Source: Mactra quadrangularis (taxonomy: Eukaryota; Mollusca; Bivalvia; Venerida; Mactridae). Taken from it: a stretch of DNA of 64,000 bases. A program made the position numbers and the translations under genes. The stretch lies in assembly GCA_025267735.1 (NCBI GenBank), contig CM046307.1:48279395-48343394 (forward strand), read 5' to 3'. Below the pieces are notes generated by a model. That model made no database searches. It was not told the DNA's origin and worked only from the letters and a program-made list of their open reading frames with translations. Numbering within the stretch: position 1 is the first letter of the stretch; each line of letters starts with the position of its first letter. Shown here piece by piece: positions 1 to 13,500 of this stretch.

Positions 1-1548
1 CCTAAATAAAAGACTACAGTACAAATGCACAGCAATCTAACTACTATTGTTCGTTTTTTCTCAACTGTCAAAGTTTGAATAATTTCACGGTGAATGATTA
101 CACACAATCTCAATATCACGAGTGTTAGACAACGAGTGTTTAGCCACCGTGAAATTATTCATGTTTTGACAGTGGAGAAAAAACGAACAATAGTACAAGT
201 GGACTTTTTTGAAAAAAAAATATTGCTGTAATTTCATTGCAGTTAAAGCTTATTCATATAGTATAATTGGAATCATATGTTATAAACTTATTAATGCAGA
301 CTTTGAAATTTCCTCGTGCATAAATACTACAGTACAAGTGTACTAGCTATCAATAAAATAGATATCCCTATTTATGTGTTGGGAATATCAAACAAATATT
401 AAGAATTTAAAACAAGAGGTTAACGAATGGGTCGCCGACAGTTGAATAAAATTTACAAATTTAAATCATTAGAATAAATTGAGGAACAGTACAAAAAATA
501 AATAAGTTTGTACAAGTACATAACAAGTTACATAACATGGAAAACATGTGAAAAAATAAGATATAATAAATATTTATGATACAACATAGAACATGATAAC
601 AAATATTTGAAACACAATACAGTAAAAGTTTGAAAGCTTGAACCTTGCAAACAGGGTGTTCAATCCTACCAAGTTTGACATTATTGCTGCTCTATGTTAT
701 TTACTTGTTTTCTGTTGGCTTTTCTACATAGATAAATACAGGAAATAAATTGTTGCAAGGTAGAATATTCCCCCATCTGGGTAGTTCTAGCTAGCTGTGT
801 GCAAGCCAACAAACTTTCACTGTAAACTCTAAACACAGTGAACAACAGAACAATCTAGAGTTATATAATCTGTATAGTATTTAACAGCATTTGTTAAGGT
901 CATACAATTTACTTTAAATCTGAACTGTTGACGAATTTGTTTCAGTAACATCTACAAACTGCATGTAACACACATATTTAGACTACTGAGCAATAAGTAT
1001 TATATATCTGTGCTAATGAATACAGATGCTTGTAAAACATTTGACCCATTTTACAAAACACATGTTATGTTAGGTATTTATCTAGCCCTATAGTATATCA
1101 TGGGCTCAGTGCAAATGGTCGTGACTCAATTTTTTTAAAAAAGTGAGAAGAACCGTTTTGCTCAAGCCCAAAATAAAAAGATACAAGTAAAATAGACATT
1201 AAACAAATGAAAAAAAAAAAACACAAAAAGAATGTAAAATTCTGAGCATTGAAAAAAACATGTATACCCGATTCATTCTATTACACGATTTCATTTGAAT
1301 GTTACCAGATATAGTTAATAAATATTAAACTGGCATTTAATTAATTTTTGATTGAAATTGTATATTTTTCTACCATACCCGTTGCTCATATGAAATAACC
1401 AAGATGTTGGTTTTGTACATTTACACAATTTACATAGTAAGCATTGTTTCTGGTTCTAAATTAACAACTTTGTAAACATCCTAATATTCATTTGAGCGTC
1501 AGGTTAACACTTCTGGACTATAGTCTGGTCAATATCAGTTTTATATTT
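1..1548. other. 3' flank of SLC38A9, no gene seen
   Basis: AT-rich DNA downstream of the SLC38A9 stop codon on the minus strand. It probably holds the 3' untranslated region; an ATTAAA-type signal on the minus strand at about 1336-1341 is only a weak candidate for the poly(A) site. The single structured item is a 144-bp inverted-repeat element at 47-190. No open frame here resembles a protein. Confidence 0.5.
47..190. mobile_element. 144-bp TA-flanked MITE, copy 1
   Basis: Long terminal inverted repeats start TTGTTCGTTTTTTCTC and end in the complement GAGAAAAAACGAACAA. The element is flanked by TA on both sides, the target duplication of Tc1/mariner-type transposases. A second 144-bp copy is at 15537-15680. 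It has no coding capacity and would be mobilised in trans. Confidence 0.8.
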
Positions 1549-4500
1549 TCATCCAAGCAGTAAAAATTGACCAACAAAGTTAGCAAATCCAAGTACAATA
1601 AGTATAGAATGTATAATAATCTTCACTTTAGTTAATGTTCCCTCTGTATAACATATCTTTAAGTATGCTAAACATGGTAATGCTATGGCGTATGAAAAAC
1701 CACAGAATGCACCAACAAATCTGAAATACAGAAATATATCACATGAGCAGAGCAATATAAACAACTTAATAAAGTCAAACTTGTATTTAAAGACTATCAG
1801 CAGGAGTTTAACGTTAAATGAAAAACTGATATACTTAAATTCATCCTTTTCATTACAAATGGTAGTTGTTAATTAACATTACTTTAAATCATGACCCTAG
1901 TTTTCACACAGAACCAGCTTTCCTATCTTAGAACATTAAACTATAGTAAGAAACCTCTCAAGGAGCTGATTACTTCTTCCAATACAAAGGACAAACAACA
2001 GTTTTGCTATATTTTTTAGAAAGAATATAATGACTTGCCACAGCTAGCAAATCAACCCAGTTCACTAAATTAGAAGTCTAGTGTGTCACCACTCCACAAA
2101 TAACTCATAATTTATATAGTTATACATTAAGCCCTAACCTCATCATTAAGGCAGCATTATTATATTTATAGAAGCAAGTTCACCAACTAAATGTATAAAC
2201 ATTTTATAACAATTATAACTATTCATTAACCAACTATATTTTTACTTCTTCATATCACACAGTAAGATAACATAAATATGTCATGCCACCAACACAAGGA
2301 CCACAATTGAAATAAGGGCTTGCCCTTTTTGTGCTATCTTGTAGCAAATTGCCATATGCTGTGATAAAATATGTTTATTTTAATGTTGTAATTTTGTTAT
2401 GTGTACACTATATCAAATAAATATTATTATTTAAAAACTTACCCAATAATTTTACCAATATGAGGTAGAAAAACAGCAAAAACAACACAAACAGCTACTA
2501 GGACACCATTTAATATCAACACATGTGTTAAACTGTAAATAAAAGTCATAACATACAGCATTTTAACTCATAAGCCCTGAGATAACATTCCAAGTCATGT
2601 TTTTTGAGAAAAAAACAACAACCCAACTCATTAATTTACTAAAATGAGCTCTTAGACCACTCAGTCAAATAAGACAGCAAGATTTTCTAGACTCTCTGAT
2701 TATATCTAGAACTGTTTACCCCTGGGGTAGGAGGTCAATTTTGACCCCTATGGACATTATTTGAACCATCTTAGTAAAGGGTTTTTAGGGTGATTGAAAC
2801 ATGCAACATGAAGTAGCTGTGAGTCTAGATATGATTATTTTAAGAAGATCTTGACTGTAGAAGCATACACTGACCTCTAAAAGTTCTTTCACACATTCAC
2901 AATTTATATTGTACTAAATAGAATTTCAAAAAGTTGTGAAAGCAGTTTATTGTTAAATGATTTCAAAATACGCTTTTTCTGATAAGTACATTTGTAATAT
3001 GGATATGAAATGACAAAAAATCACGCAAACTAAATAATGGTTCAGTGTGTTACATTGATTATAGTTAAGGAGGCTGATAGATAACTTAAGCTGCAACTCA
3101 AAAATTGTACCAATACAAAATTCCATTTCCACTGCATGAATAATGAATGAAATCAATAACAATATAATAAATCAAATTGAACTTAAAAATTGTAGCAATT
3201 CAATTAATTGCACTGTGAAGAAACTTTCAGAAGGCAGTGTATACAGGTTGACACTGAACAGCCTCATTACTAAAGTTCATATAGACCCTTTTGAGCTAAG
3301 GTTAAAATTCATTTACACTTGTGAAGCAATCTTGAGATTTACATAATAAAGTGTCCACTTGTGAAGTCATAATTAGAACATGTAAGTTCACTTAAGGAAT
3401 ATTCAACTTATTACAATAAGACCACATTTAATCAATTTTGTATTGGCTAGCCAGGTCAATGTTAGATTAATCTACTCAAGTAAAAAAATAATAAGATTAA
3501 TAAATATTCCTTCACAATCTAGAACAAGTCATTCACCAATGTCAAATTACAGAACATGTACTTCATGCACACCTGGCAATAAACTTAATACCAAATTAAT
3601 TTGTTTGGTCTACCTTATACGTCACAATTCCTAAACAGGGCATACTTTCTATAGTTTTGTCATGGAATGATTTCTAACGTCATTCTCCCACCTACCAATG
3701 ATTCTAAATAATGCAAAGCAGTTTTCAACTATCCAGATTTGATTATTTGATTGAGACAAAGAGTCATCTAAGAAAATTAGGAAGTCAGCATGAATTTAAA
3801 TGAACAAGATTTAATCAAAACAGTAGAATTATTGAGGTTCATCCATATTCATTTTTTTCCAAAAATTCTACTAGTCCAAGAACTTTTAGAGGGTACTGTA
3901 TATGGAGTACTAGATGGCAAAGACAAGACAAGTGTCCCCATTGGCCCATGAACAGGGTTCGAATTTAACAAAAAAATGCACTCGCAAATTTTTGCAACTT
4001 GACTTTATTTCAACTAGCGAAATAAAAACTCGCAAAAATTTGCAAGTTGAAAAAAAGTTTCTCACAGTTTTCAAAATCCACTCACATTTTGCGAGTATGG
4101 GAATTCAAGCCCTGCCAATGAATGACATATATACTTACCTAGGCCATATAGAACCAAATATAGAGTTCATAAATTGTAGACGAAATATAAAGACAAGTAA
4201 TGGAAAGACACACATCATCTGAAACAATAACCCAATCCTGGCAACAAATGCCATAACATTGGTATCAGCTAAATTATTCAGGAAGTTCTGAAATAAAAAC
4301 ATAATGAAAATCAAGATTAAAAGTTCACTTATCTGCTCGGATAAAATACATACATTTTCTTACATAATGGTTTAAAACTTTAAAAACTAGACCTATCACT
4401 GAATGTGACTAACGACAAGCCTTTGTCTTGAAGTTTGAATCAAATCCATACAACAGGTGCTGAGAAAATGAGCTGACAAGATTTTTCATCAATGAGCAAT

Positions 4501-7500
4501 AACTCAGAAAAAATAAGGACTGTCACCAAAATGGGATAAATGCATGCCTGCTTGATACCTGGTCTATGTGTGAAGCTTAAATCAAATCCATACAATAGGT
4601 GATGAGACATTGAACAGACAAGTAAAACCTACAGAACAACCAACTGACCATCAAGCTGACTTCAATATACCCCCAGACAGACTTTTGGGAATTGGATTAA
4701 ATTTATGATTGAATTGAAAAAATTCACCAAATTGCAATAATATATCACAGAAGTTTTTGAAGAAATTTAACTCCATAAACGATTCAGAGCAGAGAAAAAC
4801 AGACACAAAATTACTATAAATGTATCAAAGGAAAAACAAAAAAAGAATGAATACTTACATCTTCTATACAATTTTTATCAAGACCAAATGATATATAAAC
4901 CATTACACCTACATAGAGATAGGTTACAGCAACAAGTACATATGCTATGATCAAATCTCTAACCTGCAAGTATAATATACATGTATTACAATATTAATAA
5001 AAATATAAACAAAATATGACAAACATACTTCAATTCATGATCATTTAATGGCAGTTGTGAAAAGCTTTTTATAATTTTAAGACAATAAAGTTAGAATAAA
5101 GCTATTGCCTTCTTGGTGCTTTAAAATAGTAAAGTAGAAGCAATAACCTACCTTTGTTTATTTATATATACTGGGTTTAATGTTGTGTCAACATAATTTT
5201 TTAGGTTATTTTACGGCATCCAGCGCATCTAACCTAGCTTTCCTAGCCTATAACCAGAACTCACCATTCCTTCCACAAGGCCGGAAACTTCTACATATAC
5301 CTTAATAATGGAGGAAAATTGACATTTTTGTCAAATTTTCAGGGAAGGGTATAACCTTCTTGGTGGGATTCGAACCCATACCACCTTTGGGACACCAGAA
5401 TCTAAATCCAGGCACGCTACTAACTGTGCTACCAACCTGACCTAACTGTACATGGGCAACAAAAGTACCGTAATAAGTTTTGAAATTTACTGTTAGAACA
5501 TGCAATTGTGATGATAGTCTATATAGCAGTATCATTAGGTGGAAGGTCTTTTTGGACCATAACTTTATGACATGAAAAAGTGCAGATATTTTGATAGCCA
5601 GAAATCTACACTGTCAATATTTGATGCGTTTCCATTCATAAATTACTTAAGCAATATCAATAAAAATAATAATCTTTCAATAAATTACAAACAAAGGCCA
5701 CCTGTACTAATTAATTAAATATTACTTTAAACATTTAAATAAATATTTGAAATGATTGAAATAGACCTAATTAATACTTTTAACATACGGTATGTATTTA
5801 AATACATTTTGTACTTCACAAATTGACCACAGCTTATGTCAAGATTAAATAATAAAAGTCATAAAACAGAACATATCAAGATCTTAAATCTTTGTTTCAT
5901 ATGGACAGCTTAACCTTAAATCAAAAGTTACAAAATTTTACAGTTTTATTCCAAATAAATATGATACATAACGTTACATGTATATTGTATCTATGTTCTA
6001 TTTTTTGTATATTGCATAACTTGTTAACTGTAGTGGGTCATGCCTTACATTTCTTAAATCCAGTTCTTTTGAATAAAGACAGGTTCACTAATCCCATACA
6101 TACAACCATGCATTAATAGCTAAATATATCAAATTCCCTGTTTAGAGTTGTACCAACAATTATATGAATATCGCTACACAATAATGTAAGCTTGTTCAAT
6201 AGGCATGATATACAATATACATTTATTGGAACATATATGCATACAACAAAATTTGTCAACTACTAACTTCATGATGTTACCAAGACCTATCTCTCAATGT
6301 GATTATTTACCCCCTAACGTGTCTTTGTCAAGAAATTGGGTTCTAAGAAATTAAGCAGACAAGTTTTTTTCATCAAAGGGCCATAATTCTGCAAAAAAAA
6401 TCAATTGAACATAACCAAAATGGGATATGCACATGTCTGCCTGATATTTGGTATATGTTTTAAGTTTGATCATATCTTCAAAAAAGTGCTGAGAAATTCA
6501 GTGGACAAGAAAAGGCTGCAGACCAACCACCCAACTGTCAATATGACTCCTATATACCCCCCCAAATTATTTTTTTTGGGGGGGGGGGCCCAGTTAAAAT
6601 AATAACACAATTAATGAAAAATTCAAATGGCCAATATCTTTACTTAATTGTAAGATGAAACTTACACACATTATTCAATGAATTTTTTCATTGGCCTATA
6701 ATTCCATTTGATTGTATAATACAAATAACACATGTAAATCAGAGATTTATTCTTTTGGCCAATAACAAGGTTACGTTGTAATTCCATTTCATTGAGAAAT
6801 ATTTAAGAACTAATCACAGATTTATTCTTTCATACAAATATAAGTACACATAAAGTTAACATATAAAATATAATGATTGGGGTTAACTTTGGAACCTAGG
6901 ATTATGAAACATAGAGGGAAATATACTGACTGGGAAAATAGTGAGCTGTGAATCAGAAATAAAGGACAAACTTATTCATACATACTGACACTGATAACTT
7001 TAAAAACTCATTTTTTTCTGGGAACTAACAGTTCAAGAGTGGAATATACTTAGTGACAGTATTGTAAAATCAACATTGACAGAGTGTTTTGAGGCTGTAC
7101 AATTAACGGCAAAAGCGCTTCATTGCCAAACTATTTGATTTAATTCATGCTAACCCCCATAGAATTAAAGCTACGACTGGTTAATTTAAACATACTTATT
7201 CCGATTCAAGACTCACATAAAATAAATAAAAATGGATTTATTACATAAAATATTTCTCATTTCTGTGATTGTTACTTTACTGAAGATAGAGTCATCTAAA
7301 GGACAATATTACAACAATATAACAGATTTACAGACTACACTGTTATCATCATATAATACCGATATCAGACCAGTAATTAACCAATCAGATGTGCTTAATG
7401 TCAACCTGACTTTAGCAGTGTTCAAAATGCCGATGGTTGACTCTGTTCAAGGAAGCATCATAATGGGTCTACAATTCTTTGTAGAATGGAAAGATGAACT

Positions 7501-10500
7501 TATCACATGGAATCCTGCAGATTATGAAGGAACCAACCAGACAGTTATAAGCGCTAGTAAAGTGTTCACACCTAAAGTTTGTTTAACCAACAGTTTTGAG
7601 TTTGATACCCTCACTGGTGATTTCATGTCGGTAAAATATTCCTACGACGGATCAGCTTTCTTTACACCAGGAGCCATAACATCTCTGACCTGTAACCTGT
7701 TTGTGAAATATTGGCCATTTGATAAACAGGTGTGTACTGTGTCAGCATACGTGTATGGATTTGACAGTACCCAAATCTCTTTAACTAGGTCAAACCCAGC
7801 GGTAATTACAACTGGCTTTGAACAGAATGGAGCATGGTTGGTAGATACAGATTCCTTCGAGAGCCAACTAGACAACACATATTATTTCACGCAAGTTATA
7901 TACACATTTGAAATGAAGCGTCAGTCTTTATACTATGTATTAACCATTTTACTCCCAATTAAAGTTTTGATTTTCTTAACAGGTGTAGTCTTGTTCCTAC
8001 CAAATGATGCTGGTACTCGGTCAGGTTTCACTTTGACCATTATGCTTTCATTAGCTGTGTTTTTAGGGACAGTAGCGGACGACATTCCAAAAGGTTCCGA
8101 CCCTGTACCACTATTTTGTATCTACCTACTACTGGGAATTTCATTTACTTCAATCATGACAGTTATAGCAGTTTTAAATGCTAGGATATATGTGCGTAGT
8201 ACTGACATCCCGGTTTCCAAATTTTACAAAAAACTGGTGAGATTTTCAAGAATTCGTCAAAATCAAGTAGACAACCCAAAAGGTGAGAGGGAAATGACAT
8301 CTTATGACCAAGAGGAAAAAGGAGGAAGAAAGACTTCACATATTGCAATAGCATACGAACAAGAGCTCAAAGGAGGTAGAAAGGGACCACAATTGGTAAC
8401 ACCATCAACGACACACAGTAATGATGATAATGATGATGATAATTATGACAATGTAACTTGGGAAGAAGTGGCCAATGCTATTGATAGATTATTAATGATA
8501 GGCTTGATATTTACCGCTTATATTCCATCCATACTCTGGGTTTTGTTTATAGCAGTGTTATCACATCATAATCATTAAGATTTGGTAAAAATATACAGTG
8601 ATCTTCACCAGTTCTTGAACAAAATCAAATTTTGATAAAAACTGATCACTCCTATAACAAGGACTTTTATTGAAACTTATTGGTGTATCAAAGTTTAAAT
8701 CATATACTTATGTTGAATTTGCTTAAATGACTCTTTGTGTCTTTTTTTCATGAGTGAAAGTGAACTTGCTCATAGAACCAAAACTTTGATCTCATGTCAA
8801 TTTTGTATTCTTAGATAATAGATATTGACTTTTGACACATATTCATGGCTATGTAACATGGACACCTTTGGAAATAAGTTGTAAAACTTCATGGGTTGCC
8901 CAGTGATAGTAAAGGTATATAAATGTGAAATGACAGACACACACTGTATGACTGTGATATGAAATGTTGTGATTTTAATGTGATAAATTAACTTTTTGTC
9001 AGTTTAACATTTCATACCAAAGAATGTGCTCTTATTATGTAATTGTAAGTGTAACCTCTTATATATGTATAGTTGTGTTTTTTGTCTAAGTGATAAATTG
9101 CTTGCTCAATTACTCTTTAATGTACAATCTATGTATTTTTATGTCACAATTAAACTAAACTAAACTGGTTTATCTTAAAACAGCATTTTGTTCATATTCT
9201 CTGAAGCAAACACACACTGTATATACATGTATATGATCAGGAAGTATTGAAATTAGAAATATTCATATTCCTTGTAATTTTAACTTCCATGGGTCAGCTT
9301 GAAGCAAAGCAGCATACTGTACTTCATTTACATGAAGTACAATCTTCGTAAACAGATATCCTGTAGAGCATTGTCGTACAGGATCTCTAAGATCTCAATG
9401 GAGAGTCACGTGAAGATGACCTTTATGTCGACCAATCAATGCGTAGCTTTCATCAAGACGAAACACTATTAATAACATTTTGATTTCGTAATTTTTAATT
9501 TTAGACCAAGGGTTGCAAGCTAATCTAACAGTGGTATTATTCACAGTCTGCGATAGACGGCTCATTTCAAACTGCATGACGTAGACTGTGTAAACAAGTT
9601 ACTAATCGTAACAATTTCGTCATGAATATTATGATGAGAAAAGGTCACCTGAACGTTACCCTCGTTTGAAAATGGCCAGATATAAATTACTGAGTAGGTG
9701 AGCAGAAAATTTTAGATCAGGTTTCAATCAGTTTGCATAAAGAACAGGTTAGTTTTGCGTCAAGCTTTCTAGAACACAGAAAGGGACACACTGAATCAGC
9801 TGGATGTAGGTTTCAAGATAGCTTTTTAATTCTAATCTGTATAACAAATGAAACAAACAGTACAACTACAAATGTATAAGATATACCAATGGGTTAGCAC
9901 TAAACTAGCTGAACAACTTACTAATTAAGACTGAGTAAACTAGTTCTCTCCTGACCCATTGCAACACTGTTTTCAGTAGTAACACTAATACTGAGTTACT
10001 AGCTAATTTGTTACGTATATTTTTAACTATGAAGTCACATGTATTATTTACACTGTAATTTCAGATCAGACAAAGTTTAAATAACTCATCCTGTGATAAA
10101 ATGATGCTTCCAGTAAAAAGATGTAAGGTAATTTTACAGATTTTGTGAAAATTTACTATAGTTGTAAAAAAAAATTTCTTGCATATATATATATACATGT
10201 ATTTCAATTACAAGCATTTTATAACACTTGTGTAATGATATTGCTTCAATCAATATATATTTGTACTTGTTAAGTATTTTATCTTATAAAATGTGCCCAG
10301 ATTGATGGAGGGGTGGGAGGTAAGCACCCCGCAGACCAAAGAAATGCAACGTTCCTAAAAGCTATATGGTATGTAGCTTCCATTTTATAGTTTGTTAAAA
10401 GAGATCACAGATTCTTGACATTTCATATCATACTAAGTATCCCTGGGCAGAACATCATCAAAACTCTAATGATAATTTATATACAATATGGCATAAAACA

Positions 10501-13500
10501 GGGCGCAATAGCTTTGATAATACAAGCCCTAGTTATTTTCAATATTATAAAGTTGTTTTTTTTAAAAATAGGATATTTAAAAAAGCTGGTTTTATACTAA
10601 AACAGGAAGGATATTAAAAAAGGAAGTATATTTTATAAAGTATAGTACGGAATGTCAGGCTCCTGGGTAGAGAAGTTAAAAAAGTAGAATAGATAAACCA
10701 CAGACAAACTTAGACAAGCGTCAGACTGTCCGAATGAATCAACCAATATTACATACATTTCAATGATAATCTGGTTAAAACCAGATCTAAAATTTTTGAC
10801 TAATATCTAATTTTAACATAACAACAACAGACTATAAGATATTAGTTAACCGAGATACATATTAATTGATAGTGCAAAATAACTTACTATAAATAAAGAT
10901 TACCTTGTTAATTTTGATGATAATAAGTGACCTTGAACAGTTTCATGATTAGAATAACAATACAAATATTACTATGATAGCTTTGAGAAAATGGGTCACC
11001 AATATTGATAGCATCAGCAACTCATTGTTGATAGTTTTGTGGGTCATTTCACATCATAAGGATGTATTATGTCTATACCTTAAAAGTATAGGACCATAAG
11101 CTATACATTATTAGACTATTAAATATAATGCTGTATACTTTATTGAACTATGCCAATAATAGTGAAAACAGTCAATAAATGGATTGACTATAATTGAATG
11201 GAGCGGCTAAAACAAAACCAATACTGCCAGTATTTTCTACCATAGCACAGGGGGTTTAATTTCAATAGCATTTTGTTCCAATGTAGCATAAATTGGTTAG
11301 AAATATTCTTAAAAATATATCTCATCTATAAATATATTTTGTGATGTTAGAATCAAAATAACAAACCGTTGTTTGTGTTTTATCAAATACACATAGTAAA
11401 ATATATCTAACTGCGACCATGGCATAGTGGTTAGCATGTCTGACTTCGAATCCGGAGATCTTGGGTTCGAACCCGGTCGTGGTAGTTGTCGGCCTCATGG
11501 TAGGGTAAGTTAGTACTAGGGATAGAAAAGTGTCCAAGAAACCCATAGTCGGAAGAGCTGGCCGTCGTATACATAACCAAAATATGTGTTAAAAAAAAAA
11601 TATATATATATATACATCTAATCATTTGATTGGCTTATAAAATCACTCGAGCTTAAGCACTTGCAATTTATTTCCTAGGCTCATCTGAGCTTGTGCCTAT
11701 ATTTTATCATATGATAAAACAGACAACTGTAGGTTATTTCTATATTAACAATAAATACTCACTGTGTTTTCTGGATGTTTTTGAGCTCTTGTAACAGCAC
11801 ATACACAATTTTGTACAAAATAAGCAAGTGCTGATATACCGGAGAGGTAAGGAAAGGTTGTCTTGAATTCTGTAATATATAAAGTGCATAGGGAAATGGA
11901 TAAATGTGCATTTACTACAAGAGTGTATACATGCATATACTTCAGCGTTTTTTGATAGAATGTAACATTGAAGACATATTGTCATAATTTTTTAATGTTA
12001 TTATCTTCTTATTAGCTCTTATTAGTAGTTTTCACAGCATACTATCATCAACACTGGATATTTGGTCTGGCAAAATGGAAGTTTTTACTGAACCAAATGA
12101 AAATTTATTGATCCAAACATTTTCAGCAATGTGTTTAAATATGAAGTACATTTCAATTATAAAGCATAATGTATCCTAAAAAAGAAATATAAAAAAATAA
12201 TACTGAAACAAGTTCTGTTAGCTATACAACAGAAATGATAATAAAGGGCTATATACCCAGTACAGGGGCAACAGTGCATGGGAAAAGCATATACAAAGAT
12301 TTATACATGTACAGATGTTGATATGCATGGAACAATGGTATAATAACGTAAATGGAAGCCATATGGAAGCCATGGTTTGTATATAGAAGGAATATGAAGT
12401 AACATGCATGATAGTTTATGTACAGTTAAACCATTTTGATAATACTCAGTAATGAGGGATGAAGTGAAATCGGTTGAAGAACAAGTGTGAGACAGATTTC
12501 ATTACTATCAGGGGATAAGACCATAAAGTATAGATACATGGACATGATGCAAACGACAAGTTTGTATATAATGGAAACATAAAGCTCTATTTTTATATTT
12601 TGTGGAAAAAACTCACAAGATTTTCTTTATATTTCTGACACCTAGTTGTAGCCATCAGACTATTTTGACACATATATGCGAGACCTGCTACACCAGTGCA
12701 TGCTGGGAAGGTATAATGATACTCTGAAGATAGATAGAGATTGTATCAAACTGATCTGTTGTGAACTGATTTAAAGTTTCTAGTAAAGATTCCTATCAAA
12801 GACAAAGGTCGTGGACAAAGGTCAAGGGCAAACGTCAATCTCACTTAGTTCTTACACTCAACAATCCTTAAGTCACAATGTATAAAAGGTCTATATGCAC
12901 AGGTTTCTAAAAACTCGTGACAATTTTTAAATATTTTTTTCTTTGCGGTTTTAAGCAATTATTGATTTTATTGGAATTGTATTAAGCTACAGATATATGT
13001 TATGAAATATAACCTGACAAAATTGACTATCTGTACATTGATTGGGATCATTGCAACAAACAAATGCACATCATGTATTCTAACTTCACTCCACAGATTT
13101 TTTAATGTGAAACATGTACAGCAAATTGATGGGTCGGTACAAAACTAATCTAACTACATGAAGGATGTACCTTAGTAATGTGCTGACCAATCAATACTTT
13201 AAATATAAACATGAATAATTACAACCTAAACGAAATAATACAATTTGATTGGTCAAAAATGAACATGTGACTTGAAAAAATGTGTTTTCATTTCCGTATA
13301 AATGCAGTTGTTAACAAGAATTCATTAATATTCATGACTTTAAATTACGTCATGCCTGTACTAATTTCATGAATGAAAAATCTATTTTAGCAATGTCACA
13401 CACAAAACAAAAGCTATGCATGTCAATAAAAGAAGTAAATCATCGAAAACATGAAAAATGGTCCGATAATATCATATTGAAAATAAAACAAGAAATAAAT

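Noticed and set aside
3914..4222. 102-codon plus-strand open frame
   Set aside because: It spans a MITE and the antisense of an SLC38A9 exon; no domain.
11413..11485. Functional tRNA-Arg gene
   Set aside because: Boxes A and B are good, but stems carry mismatches and the unit continues into a SINE body and A-rich tail.
4964..11762. A fourth TM6 exon in this intron
   Set aside because: I looked for a homologous FP...QN...EN segment with splice sites and found none; a profile search would be decisive.
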